Shown here: positions 13,470 through 21,719 of the stretch, one piece after another | Layout of the letters: every line of letters starts with the position of its first letter | How positions within the stretch are numbered: position 1 is the stretch's first letter | Assembly (NCBI RefSeq): GCF_003327285.1 | Contig: NZ_KZ848473.1 | Coordinates: forward strand, 558,001-622,000 | Length of the DNA: 64,000 bases | Source of the DNA: Microbacterium sorbitolivorans | Lineage (GTDB): Bacteria > Actinomycetota > Actinomycetes > Actinomycetales > Microbacteriaceae | Reading direction: 5' to 3' | The notes under the pieces: generated by a model | What the model saw: the letters and a program-made list of their open reading frames with translations, nothing else | What the model was told of the DNA's origin: nothing | Database searches by the model: none | Made by a program: the position numbers and the translations under genes

Positions 13470-16088
13470 GTGACGGATCCCACGAAGCCTACCCTGCTCA
13501 TCGTCGACGGCCACTCGCTGGCCTTCCGCGCTTTCTTCGCCCTACCGGTCGACAGCTTTGTCAACGCCGAGGGCCAGCACACGAACGGCATCCACGGATT
13601 CCTGTCGATGTTCCTCGGCCTGCTGCGCGACCAGGCGCCCACTCACGTCGCCGTCGCGTTTGACGTGTCCGACAACACCTTCCGCAAGCAGGAGTACCCC
13701 GAGTACAAGGAGGGGCGCAACGAGACGCCCTCCGAGTTCAAGGGCCAGATTCCGCTGCTGAAGCAGGCGCTCGAGGCGATGAACGTCACGGTGCTCGAGA
13801 AGGATGGCTTCGAGGCCGACGACATCCTCGCGACGCTCGCGAAGCGCGGATCCGAGGCCGGGTACGACGTGCTCGTCTGCTCGGGCGACCGCGACGCGAT
13901 CCAGCTCGTCAACGATCGCGTCACGCTGCTGTACCCGTCGGTTCAGGGCGTGTCGAAGCTCAAGCGCTACGACCCCGAGGCCGTCGTCGAGCGCTACGGC
14001 GTGCCGCCCCACCAGTACCCCGACATCGCGGCGCTCGTGGGCGAGAAGGCGGATAACCTGCCCGGCGTGCCGAAGGTCGGCGAGAAGACCGCCGTGAAGT
14101 GGCTCACTCAGTTCGGCTCGCTCGACGAGATCCTCGCCGGCGCCGAGTCGATCAAGGGTGTCGTGGGTCAGAACCTGCGCGACCACATCGACGACGTGCG
14201 CCGCAACCGCAAGCTCAACCGCCTGCTCGACGACATCGAGGTGCCCGTCGAGCTCGACGCCCTCGAGCTCGGCGCGCCCGACGAGGCGGCCGTGCGCGAC
14301 CTGTTCTCGCAGCTCGAGTTCCGCACGCTGCTAAAGCGCGTGCTCGACCAGATGGGCGGATCCGCCGATGAGCCGGCCGCGAACGCCGTCGCCGTGCCCG
14401 CCCCGCAGGCGCTCTCCGCCGCGGAGATCGCGGCCTGGCTCGGATCGGCGGAGGACGCCGTCGGCGTCACCGTGACGGTGCAGGGCGGCCTGCCGACCGA
14501 GGTCGGCTTCGCGCGCGCCGACGCCATTGTCGAGGCGGCGTGGAGCGACGAGGTCGCCGAGGCGCTCGGCGCATGGTTCGCGTCGGACGCGCCGAAGGCG
14601 TTCTGCGACGCGAAGCCCCAGCTGAAGGCCCTCGCCCGTGCGGGCGTTCCCGCGGCGGGCCTCGCGAACGACGCCCTCATCTCGGGCTGGGTCGCGCGCC
14701 CCTCGTTCCCGGACAAGTCGCTCGCGCACCTCGTCGACCGCTACCTCGGCGAGAAGCTGCCCGAGGGCGACCCGAACCAGCTCCTCGCGACCGGACCGTC
14801 GGCGGGCGAGCTCGCCTGGTACACGCTGCGCGCCGCCGACGCGGTTGTCGCGGCGCTGCCCGAGAAGGAGCGCTCGGTGCTCTTCGACATCGAGCTGCCC
14901 ACGCTCGTCGCGCTCGCCGACATGGAGCTCGCGGGCGTCACGGTGTCGCACGAGAAGCTCGCCGCTCTGTCGGCGTCGCTCGGCGAGCGGGCCGCCGAGA
15001 TAGCGGTCGCGGCATACGCCGAGATCGGGCACGAGGTGAACCTCGGCTCGCCGAAGCAGCTGCAGCAGGTGCTGTTCGAAGAGCTCGAGCTGCCGAAGAC
15101 CCGCAAGACCAAGACGGGCTACACGACCGACGCGGCCGCGCTCGGCGACCTGCAGCAGAAGACGGGGCACCCGTTCCTCGGCCAGCTGCTTGCACACCGC
15201 GAGGCGACGAAGCTGAAGCAGATCGTCGACGGCCTCGACCTCGCGATCGCGCCCGACGCGCGCGTGCACACGACCTACCTGCAGACGGGCAGCCAGACGG
15301 GCCGCCTGTCGAGCACCGACCCGAACCTGCAGAACATCCCGGTCCGCACCGAGGAGTCGCGCCACATCCGCGCGGCGTTCGAGGTGGGCGAGGGCTACGA
15401 GACGCTACTGACGGCCGACTACTCGCAGATCGAGATGCGCATCATGGCGCACCTCTCGGGCGACCCCGGCCTCATCGAGGCGTTCAACGCGGGCGAAGAC
15501 CTGCACCGCTACGTCGGCGCACAGGTCTTCGGCGTCGACGCCGCGGACGTCACGAGCGAGATGCGCAGCAAGGTGAAGGCGATGAGCTACGGCCTCGTCT
15601 ACGGCCTGAGCGCGTTCGGCCTCGCCAAGCAGCTCGGCATCGAACAGAAGGAGGCCAAGCAGCTGATGCTCGGCTACTTCGAGCGCTTCGGCGCGGTGCG
15701 CGACTACCTCCGCGCGTCTGTCGAGAAGGCCCGCGAAGACGGCTACACCGAGACGATCTTCGGCCGCCGCCGCCCGTTCCCCGACCTCACGAGCCCCAAC
15801 CGCGTGCTGCGCGAGAACGCCGAGCGCGCGGCGCTCAACGCGCCGATCCAGGGCAGCGCGGCCGACATCATGAAGATCGCGCTGTTCGGGATCCATCAGG
15901 ATCTTCACGAGCTGGATTCGCGCCTGCTGCTCCAGATCCACGATGAGGTCGTGGTCGAGGTGGCGCCGGGCGAGTGGGACCGCGTCGAGAAGATCGTGCG
16001 CGACCGCATGGCCGAGGCGGCGGAGCTCACGGTGCCGCTGTCGGTGCAGGTGGGGCGCGGATCCGATTGGAACGAGGCCGCCCACTAA
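13470..16088 (+). CDS. polA: DNA polymerase I
   Basis: An 872-residue repair and replication polymerase. Domains in order are the 5'-3' exonuclease (about 1-290, LLIVDGHSLAFRAFFALP, CSGDRDAIQL, LVGEKADNLPGVPKVGEKTA), a degenerate 3'-5' exonuclease fold (about 310-480) that lacks the acidic proofreading residues, as in many Actinobacteria, and the polymerase. Polymerase motif A is TADYSQIEMRIMAHLSGD, motif B is SKVKAMSYGLVYGLSAFGL, and motif C is LLQIHDEVVVEV. It processes Okazaki primers and fills repair gaps. It is convergent with kdpE, whose stop is seven bases away. Confidence 0.96.
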   Translation: MTDPTKPTLLIVDGHSLAFRAFFALPVDSFVNAEGQHTNGIHGFLSMFLGLLRDQAPTHVAVAFDVSDNTFRKQEYPEYKEGRNETPSEFKGQIPLLKQALEAMNVTVLEKDGFEADDILATLAKRGSEAGYDVLVCSGDRDAIQLVNDRVTLLYPSVQGVSKLKRYDPEAVVERYGVPPHQYPDIAALVGEKADNLPGVPKVGEKTAVKWLTQFGSLDEILAGAESIKGVVGQNLRDHIDDVRRNRKLNRLLDDIEVPVELDALELGAPDEAAVRDLFSQLEFRTLLKRVLDQMGGSADEPAANAVAVPAPQALSAAEIAAWLGSAEDAVGVTVTVQGGLPTEVGFARADAIVEAAWSDEVAEALGAWFASDAPKAFCDAKPQLKALARAGVPAAGLANDALISGWVARPSFPDKSLAHLVDRYLGEKLPEGDPNQLLATGPSAGELAWYTLRAADAVVAALPEKERSVLFDIELPTLVALADMELAGVTVSHEKLAALSASLGERAAEIAVAAYAEIGHEVNLGSPKQLQQVLFEELELPKTRKTKTGYTTDAAALGDLQQKTGHPFLGQLLAHREATKLKQIVDGLDLAIAPDARVHTTYLQTGSQTGRLSSTDPNLQNIPVRTEESRHIRAAFEVGEGYETLLTADYSQIEMRIMAHLSGDPGLIEAFNAGEDLHRYVGAQVFGVDAADVTSEMRSKVKAMSYGLVYGLSAFGLAKQLGIEQKEAKQLMLGYFERFGAVRDYLRASVEKAREDGYTETIFGRRRPFPDLTSPNRVLRENAERAALNAPIQGSAADIMKIALFGIHQDLHELDSRLLLQIHDEVVVEVAPGEWDRVEKIVRDRMAEAAELTVPLSVQVGRGSDWNEAAH

Positions 16089-16095
16089 GGGCGGG

Positions 16096-16767
16096 TCACG
16101 TCACGAGCCGGTACCCCATGCCGGCCTCGGTGGTCAGGTGCACCGGGGCCGCGGGGTTCGCCTCGAGCTTGCGGCGTAGCTGCGACATGTAGAGGCGCAG
16201 GTAGCCCGAGTCGGTCACCTCGTCGGATCCCCAGATCTCCTTCAGGAGGTCCTGGCGGGTCAGCAGGGCCCCGGGGTTACGGCACAGCTGCTCGAGCATG
16301 CGCCACTCGGTCAGGGTCAGGTGCACGGGCTCGCCGGCCCGCGAGACGCTCTTCATCGCGAGGTCTACCGTCACGTCGCCGAAGGTGATCGTGGCGGTTC
16401 CGGCCGGCGCCGCGCTGCGGCGGGCGAGGGCCCGGAGCCGCGCGAGCAGCTCGTCGATCTGGAACGGCTTGGTGATGTAGTCGTCGGCGCCGGCGTCGAG
16501 CGCGTCGACCTTGTCGGCGGATCCGGTGCGACCCGAGACGACGAGGATCGGCGCGGCCGTCCACCCGCGCAGGGCGGTGATCACGTCGATGCCGTCGAGC
16601 AGCGGCATGCCGAGGTCGAGCACGATGAGGTCGGGATGCGCGCGCGACGCCGTCGTGATCGCGTCGCGCCCGTCGGCGGCGGTCACGACCTCGTAGCCGT
16701 GCGCCGAGAGCGTGATGCGCAGCGCGCGCACGAGCTGCGGGTCGTCGTCGGCGAGCAGGAGCTTCAT
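16096..16767 (-). CDS. kdpE: KdpE-type response regulator (OmpR/PhoB family)
   Basis: A 223-residue regulator with an N-terminal receiver (D7-D9, phospho-acceptor D51 in LIVLDLGMP, K100 in DDYITKPF) and a C-terminal winged helix (WRMLEQLCRNPGALLTRQDLL, DSGYLRLYMSQLRRKLE) typical of KdpE. It overlaps the upstream kinase gene as ATGA, so the two are translated together. In the family KdpE activates potassium uptake genes; kdpFABC is absent here, and an APC permease gene precedes the kinase on the same strand. Confidence 0.88.
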   Translation of the reverse strand: MKLLLADDDPQLVRALRITLSAHGYEVVTAADGRDAITTASRAHPDLIVLDLGMPLLDGIDVITALRGWTAAPILVVSGRTGSADKVDALDAGADDYITKPFQIDELLARLRALARRSAAPAGTATITFGDVTVDLAMKSVSRAGEPVHLTLTEWRMLEQLCRNPGALLTRQDLLKEIWGSDEVTDSGYLRLYMSQLRRKLEANPAAPVHLTTEAGMGYRLVT

Positions 16768-17879
16768 GATCGTCCTTCCTGCGTGAGGGGGAGGCGCACG
16801 CAGAGGGTCGCCCCGCCGCCCGGGGTCTCGTTGAGCGTGAGGGTGCCGCCCATGCCCTCGGTGAAGCCGCGGGAGAGGGCGAGGCCGAGGCCGAGCCCCG
16901 AGGAGTTGTCGCGGTCGCCCGCGCGCTGGAACGGCGCAAACACGGCGTCGCGGCGGTCGTGGGGGATCCCCGAGCCGTGGTCGACGACCTCGATCCGCAG
17001 CCACCCGTCGTCGTCGGCGCGGGTTGCGACGAGAACGGGGTGGCCCGCGGGCGCGTAGCGCTGCGCGTTGGCGACGAGGTTGACGAGCACGCGCTGCAGG
17101 AGCACCGGATCCGCGACGATGCGGTCGTCGCCGATGTCGAGGGCCACGGCCGAGGGGCCGAGGCCGAGCTCGTCGATGGCGGCGCCGACGGCGTCCTCCA
17201 CCGATACCTCCGAGAGCGACACCGCCAGCACGCCGGCCTCGGCGCGGCTGACGTCGAGCAGGTCGGTGACGAGCCGGGTGAGGGCGTCGAGGCTCTCGGC
17301 GGCGGTGTCGAGCAGCTCGTCGCGGTCGGCGCCCGTGAGATCCCGGGTCGCCCGCAGCCCGCCGACGGCCGCGACGGCGGCGGCGAGCGGGCGGCGCACG
17401 TCGTGGCTGACGGCCGAGAGCAGGGCGCTGCGCACCTGATCCGCGGCCTCGGCGGATTCTGCCGCCGACGCGCTCCTCGCCGCCTCCGCGGCCGACGCCT
17501 CGGCCGCGCGGGCGCGGCGCGCGGCCTGGTCGACGATGATGCTCACGAGCACCGCGATCGCGATCGAGAGCGCGATGGTGGCGAGGTGGATCGGCTGCTC
17601 GATCGCGATGCTGAAGAGCGGCGCGACGAAGAGCAGGTCGAGCACGATGCCCGAGGCGAGGGCCGCGATGATCGCGGGCCAGAAGCCGCCGATGACGGCG
17701 ACGATGACGACCACGAGCTGGTAGCTCAGCACCTCGTATGTGATCGACTCGGGGCTACGGGCGAGGAGCAGGGCCGCGGTGAGGAGGGGGATCGCGACGA
17801 GCGCGACGCCGAGGCCCGCGACCACGCGCCGCGGCCCGAGCGCGCCGGCCGTGCGTCGCAGGATCCGCAGGTGGGTCAT
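16764..17879 (-). CDS. KdpD-like sensor kinase lacking the N-terminal KdpD/USP region
   Basis: 371 residues. It begins directly with the four-helix DUF4118 membrane domain of KdpD (about residues 20-120), then HisKA with H159 in SAVSHDVRRPL, then HATPase_c (VNLVANAQRY, VVDHGSGIP, GLGLGLALSRGF). Full KdpD is about 850 residues and carries an N-terminal KdpD and universal-stress domain that bind ATP and c-di-AMP; both are missing and no matching open frame lies upstream. The start has a TAGGCT element seven bases before it. It likely pairs with KdpE in a membrane-located sensing system. Confidence 0.88.
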   Translation of the reverse strand: MTHLRILRRTAGALGPRRVVAGLGVALVAIPLLTAALLLARSPESITYEVLSYQLVVVIVAVIGGFWPAIIAALASGIVLDLLFVAPLFSIAIEQPIHLATIALSIAIAVLVSIIVDQAARRARAAEASAAEAARSASAAESAEAADQVRSALLSAVSHDVRRPLAAAVAAVGGLRATRDLTGADRDELLDTAAESLDALTRLVTDLLDVSRAEAGVLAVSLSEVSVEDAVGAAIDELGLGPSAVALDIGDDRIVADPVLLQRVLVNLVANAQRYAPAGHPVLVATRADDDGWLRIEVVDHGSGIPHDRRDAVFAPFQRAGDRDNSSGLGLGLALSRGFTEGMGGTLTLNETPGGGATLCVRLPLTQEGRS

Positions 17880-17886
17880 GGCTGGA

Positions 17887-17892
17887 AGCCTA
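17887..17892 (-). promoter_or_regulatory. Leaderless-type -10 element (TAGGCT) of the kinase-kdpE operon
   Basis: On the minus strand TAGGCT ends seven bases before the kinase ATG at 17879. It sits in the 20-base gap before the permease stop, so the kinase-kdpE pair has its own promoter. Confidence 0.5.
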
Positions 17893-17899
17893 CGACCGA

Positions 17900-19909
17900 T
17901 CACCGCGCCACCGCGCCGGAACGCTCCGTGCGATCCTGCCCCGGCAGCGGTCGGGACCGCCGGCCGTAGATGACCTCCGACGAGTCGAGCAGCCACGGCA
18001 CGAGCGTGACGGCGACGCCGTGCACCAGCATGAGGCGCGAGGCGAGGCGCCGCGCTCGGCGATTGTGCAGGAGCGTCTCCCACCAGTGGCCGACGATGTA
18101 CTGCGGCAGGTAGACGGTCACGACCGACGGTCCGCGTTCGTCGCGCAGCGCCTCGATGTACCGGATCAGCGGCTCGCCATAGGTGCGATACGGCGAGTCG
18201 AGCACGTCGAGGGGGATGCCGGATCCGAGGGCCCGCCACTGCGCCGCGAGGCGGTCGGCGTCGTCCCTGTCGACGGCCACGTGGACGGCGCGCGTCTCGG
18301 TGTGGTGGGCGGCGACCGCGTAGTCGATGGCCTTCAGCACCGGCTTCTGCATGCGGCTCACGAGCACGATCGCGACATCGCCCGAGGATCCGAAGCGGGT
18401 CGTGCCGTCGACAGCGAGCTCGTGCTCGACGTCGCGGTAATAGCGGCGCACGCCGATCATGAGGAACGCGAGGAGGGGGATGGCGATGAAGACGAGGTAG
18501 GCGCCGTGCGTGAACTTCGTGATCGTGACGACGATGAGGACGACGGTCGTCAGTCCCGCGCCGACGCCGTTGACCGCGAGGCCCCAGCGCGCGGAGCGCA
18601 GCTCGTCGCGTCCGAGGCCGCCCTCGCGCAGGCGGCGGCGCCAGTGCCGCACCATGCCGATCTGGCCGAGGGTGAACGAGACGAACACGCCGATGATGTA
18701 CAGCTGCACGAGCGTGCTGAGCTGCGCCCGCGACAGCAGCAGGACGAGGATCGCGGCGCCTCCCAGGATGAGCATGCCGTTCGAGAACACCAGCCGGTCG
18801 CCGCGGGTGTTGAGGCTCTTCGGCGCGTAGCCGTCCTTCGCGAGCACGGCTCCGAGCAGCGGGAACCCGTTGAAGGCGGTGTTCGCCGCGAGCAGCAGCA
18901 CGCACGCCGTCGCCGCCTGCACGACGTAGAACAGCACGCTTCCGGATCCGAACGTCGCCGCGGCGACCTGCGCGATGAGGCTCGGCTGCGGCGCGGTGCA
19001 GTCAAAGCCCGCGAGATCGCATGGATTTTCGGCGTAATGCACCCCCGAGACGAGCGCGAGCGCCGTGAGGCCCGCGAAGAGGAAGATTGCGATGGATCCC
19101 ATGAGCGTGAGGGTCGTCTGCGCGTTCCGCACCTTTGGGCGGCGGAAGGCCGGCACGCCGTTCGAGACGGCCTCGACGCCCGTCAGCGCCGAGCACCCGC
19201 TCGAGAAGGCGCGGAGGATCAGCAGGATCACGGCGGCCTGCGCGAGTTCCGGGGTCTCGACCGCGTACTGGGCGCTCGAGGCGACGGGTGCGTCGCCGAG
19301 CGCGGTGCGGACGAGACCCGTCACGACCATGAGGGCGACGGATCCCACAAAAACGTAGGTCGGAACCGCGAACGCGAAGGAGGCCTCGCGGACGCCGCGG
19401 AGGTTTACGAGCACGATGATGACGACGAAGGCGATCGCGAGCTCGACACGCCACGAGACGAGCTCGGGCACGGCCGAGATGATGTTGTCGACGCCGGAGG
19501 CGACCGAGACCGCGACGGTCAGAACGTAGTCGACGAGCAGCGCCGCCGCGACGACGACGCCAGGGATCTCGCCGAGGTTCGTGCGCGCGACCTCGTAGTC
19601 GCCGCCGCCGGAGGGATAGGCGCGGATGAGTTGCCGGTAGCTCAGCACGACGACGATCAACAGCACGACAACCATCGCGGCGATCGCGGGCGTGAAGGCG
19701 AGGAGCGCGAGCCCGCCCGTCATGAGGATCATGACGAGCTCCTGCGGCGCGTACGCGACCGAGCTCAGCGCGTCGGAGGCGAAGATCGGCAGCGCCCTGT
19801 GCTTGGGGAGGAGCTGTTCGGCGCCCTCGTCGGATGCGATCGGCTCGCCCAACAGGATCCGCTTGACGGCGGGTGGCTGTTCGGCGGCGACTCGAGTGTT
19901 GTGTGTCAC
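17900..19909 (-). CDS. APC-family permease, candidate potassium or amino acid transporter
   Basis: A 669-residue transporter with about 12 membrane helices (residues ~50-480) and a ~180-residue cytoplasmic C-terminal domain (DVAIVLVSRMQKPVLKAIDYA..., LPQYIVGHWWETLLHN) as in the KimA/YdaO-like branch of the APC superfamily. The N-terminal segment KHRALPIFASDALSSVAYAPQE is characteristic. KimA proteins import potassium; this protein is next to a KdpDE-like pair, which supports but does not prove potassium. GTG 19909 was preferred to an upstream ATG; the start is uncertain by about 15 codons. It lacks a nearby terminator before the kinase gene. Confidence 0.8.
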   Translation of the reverse strand: MTHNTRVAAEQPPAVKRILLGEPIASDEGAEQLLPKHRALPIFASDALSSVAYAPQELVMILMTGGLALLAFTPAIAAMVVVLLIVVVLSYRQLIRAYPSGGGDYEVARTNLGEIPGVVVAAALLVDYVLTVAVSVASGVDNIISAVPELVSWRVELAIAFVVIIVLVNLRGVREASFAFAVPTYVFVGSVALMVVTGLVRTALGDAPVASSAQYAVETPELAQAAVILLILRAFSSGCSALTGVEAVSNGVPAFRRPKVRNAQTTLTLMGSIAIFLFAGLTALALVSGVHYAENPCDLAGFDCTAPQPSLIAQVAAATFGSGSVLFYVVQAATACVLLLAANTAFNGFPLLGAVLAKDGYAPKSLNTRGDRLVFSNGMLILGGAAILVLLLSRAQLSTLVQLYIIGVFVSFTLGQIGMVRHWRRRLREGGLGRDELRSARWGLAVNGVGAGLTTVVLIVVTITKFTHGAYLVFIAIPLLAFLMIGVRRYYRDVEHELAVDGTTRFGSSGDVAIVLVSRMQKPVLKAIDYAVAAHHTETRAVHVAVDRDDADRLAAQWRALGSGIPLDVLDSPYRTYGEPLIRYIEALRDERGPSVVTVYLPQYIVGHWWETLLHNRRARRLASRLMLVHGVAVTLVPWLLDSSEVIYGRRSRPLPGQDRTERSGAVAR

Positions 19910-20008
19910 GTGTGGCGACGCTACGCGCGCCGCACCCGCCGGATGCGGGTCCATACGGGATCCGTACGGCCCGTCGCCGTTTCTTCACGGGATGCATACG
20001 CCGAGGGA

Positions 20009-20014
20009 TAGCCT
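20009..20014 (+). promoter_or_regulatory. Leaderless-type -10 element (TAGCCT)
   Basis: TAGCCT ends six bases before ATG 20021 of the DUF885 gene. The GGTGAG between them is too close to act as a normal ribosome binding site. Confidence 0.5.
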
Positions 20015-20020
20015 GGTGAG

Positions 20021-21682
20021 ATGTCAGAGACCCTGCGACCCCAGACCCCGATCGACGCCCTCGCAGAAGAGTGGCTCGATACCGCCGTCGATCTCGACCC
20101 CGTGACCGGCACGTACATCGGCCGCACCGACGGCGATGACCGATACGGCGACTACAGTCCGGAGGGCGCAGAGGCCTTTGCCACCGCCGCGCGCAGCGTA
20201 CTCGAGCGGCTCGTTGCGCTCGAGCCCGTCGACGACATCGACCGCGTGACGAAGGCCGATCTCGCGAGCGACCTCGAGCTCGACCTCGCGCTGTACGAGG
20301 CCGGCTGGCACCTGCGCGACGTGAACGTGATCGAGAGCCCCGCGCAGCAGATCCGCCAGGTGTACGACCTGATGCCGACCGAGACGGAGGCCGATTGGCG
20401 CAACGTCGCGTCGCGCCTCGCCGCCGTTCCGGCCGCGATCGACGGATACATGGCGACGCTGCGCGAGGGTATCCAGCGCGGGATCGTGCCGGCGGTGCGC
20501 CAGGTGCACGAGGTCGCCGAACAGGCGCGTTCGTTCGCCGCCGCGGGCGGGTTCTTCGATCAGCTGGTCGACGGCTCGCCCGTCTCCGGACACCTGCGCG
20601 GCGAGCTGGCGGATGGCGCCGCCGTCGCCCGCGAGGCATACGCACGCCTCGCGCGCTTCTTCGACGGCGTCCTCGCGCCGCGAGCGAGCGACTCCGACGG
20701 AGTGGGCCGCGAGCTGTACGCGCTGCACTCGAGGCGCTTCCTCGGCGCGACCGTCGACCTCGACGAGACCTACGAGTGGGGCATCGAGGAACTGGCGCGC
20801 GTGACGGCCGAGCAGGAGCGCGTCGCCGACGAGATCCTGCCCGGCGCGACCGTCGAGGAGGCCATCGCGCACCTCGAGGCCGACGTCTCGCGCAAGCTGG
20901 TGGGCACCGAGGCGCTGCGCGCATGGATGCAGGAGACCGCCGACCGCGCCGTCGCCGAGCTGGGCGCCTCGCACTTCGACATTCCCGAGCCCGTGCGCCG
21001 CATCGAGTGCATGATCGCGCCGACGACGTCGGGCGAGATCTACTACACCGGGCCGAGCGACGACTTCTCGCGACCAGGCCGCATGTGGTGGTCGGTGCCG
21101 ACGGGCGTCGAGACCTTCGACACGTGGCGCGAGCTCACGACCGTCTATCACGAGGGCGTTCCCGGGCACCACCTCCAGATCGGCCAGGCGGTGTACAACC
21201 GCGGCCAGCTCAACGCCTGGCGCCGCCTCGTCGCCGGATCCTCGGGGCACGCCGAGGGGTGGGCGCTGTATGCCGAGCGCCTCATGGAAGAGCTCGGGTA
21301 CCTCGCGGATCCGGCCGCCCGCCTCGGCATGCTCGACGGCCAGCGCATGCGCGCGGCCCGCGTCGTGCTCGACATCGGCGTTCACCTTGGCAAGGCCCGC
21401 CTCGACGGCGAGGGCGTGTGGGATGCCGACTACGCACTCGAGTTCATGCGCCGCAACGTCAACATGGACGACGCCTTCGTGCGCTTCGAGGTCAACCGTT
21501 ACCTCGGCTGGCCGGGCCAGGCGCCGTCGTACAAGGTGGGGCAGCGCATCTGGGAGCAGATCCGCGACGAGCTCGCCGAGCGCGAGGGCGACGACTTCTC
21601 CCTCAAGGTGTTCCACCGCCGCGCGCTCGACATGGGCGGCGTGGGCCTCGATACCCTGCGATCGGCGCTTCTCGCGTCCTGA
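20021..21682 (+). CDS. DUF885 family metallopeptidase-like protein
   Basis: A 553-residue, mostly helical protein with the HExxxGH-type zinc motif YHEGVPGHHLQIGQ near residue 370 and a downstream GHAEGWALYAERLMEE that can supply the third ligand. DUF885 proteins resemble dipeptidyl carboxypeptidase-like metallohydrolases; the substrate is unknown. No signal peptide or membrane segment was seen, so it is probably cytoplasmic. It is divergent from the APC permease gene and is followed 37 bases later by the MFS gene with its own operator-like palindrome. Confidence 0.85.
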   Translation: MSETLRPQTPIDALAEEWLDTAVDLDPVTGTYIGRTDGDDRYGDYSPEGAEAFATAARSVLERLVALEPVDDIDRVTKADLASDLELDLALYEAGWHLRDVNVIESPAQQIRQVYDLMPTETEADWRNVASRLAAVPAAIDGYMATLREGIQRGIVPAVRQVHEVAEQARSFAAAGGFFDQLVDGSPVSGHLRGELADGAAVAREAYARLARFFDGVLAPRASDSDGVGRELYALHSRRFLGATVDLDETYEWGIEELARVTAEQERVADEILPGATVEEAIAHLEADVSRKLVGTEALRAWMQETADRAVAELGASHFDIPEPVRRIECMIAPTTSGEIYYTGPSDDFSRPGRMWWSVPTGVETFDTWRELTTVYHEGVPGHHLQIGQAVYNRGQLNAWRRLVAGSSGHAEGWALYAERLMEELGYLADPAARLGMLDGQRMRAARVVLDIGVHLGKARLDGEGVWDADYALEFMRRNVNMDDAFVRFEVNRYLGWPGQAPSYKVGQRIWEQIRDELAEREGDDFSLKVFHRRALDMGGVGLDTLRSALLAS

Positions 21683-21688
21683 GTTGCG

Positions 21689-21711
21689 GTTAAAGTCACC
21701 CCGACATTAAC
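21689..21711. promoter_or_regulatory. Operator-like palindrome before the NiaP-like MFS gene
   Basis: GTTAAAGTC (21689-21697) and GACATTAAC (21703-21711) form an inverted repeat with 8 of 9 matching positions around spacer ACCCC. It fills most of the 37-base gap before GTG 21720, is AT-rich in a GC-rich context, and is well placed for a repressor. The regulator is unknown. Confidence 0.55.
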
Positions 21712-21719
21712 CTGACGGT

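Noticed and set aside
16096..19909. A kdpFABC potassium ATPase operon next to kdpDE
   Set aside because: No P-type ATPase or KdpA/KdpC sequence is present on either strand near the pair.
18020..20011. A 663-codon plus-strand frame opposite the APC permease
   Set aside because: The composition is low-complexity Arg/Asp/Glu-rich, whereas the minus strand encodes a convincing 12-helix transporter.
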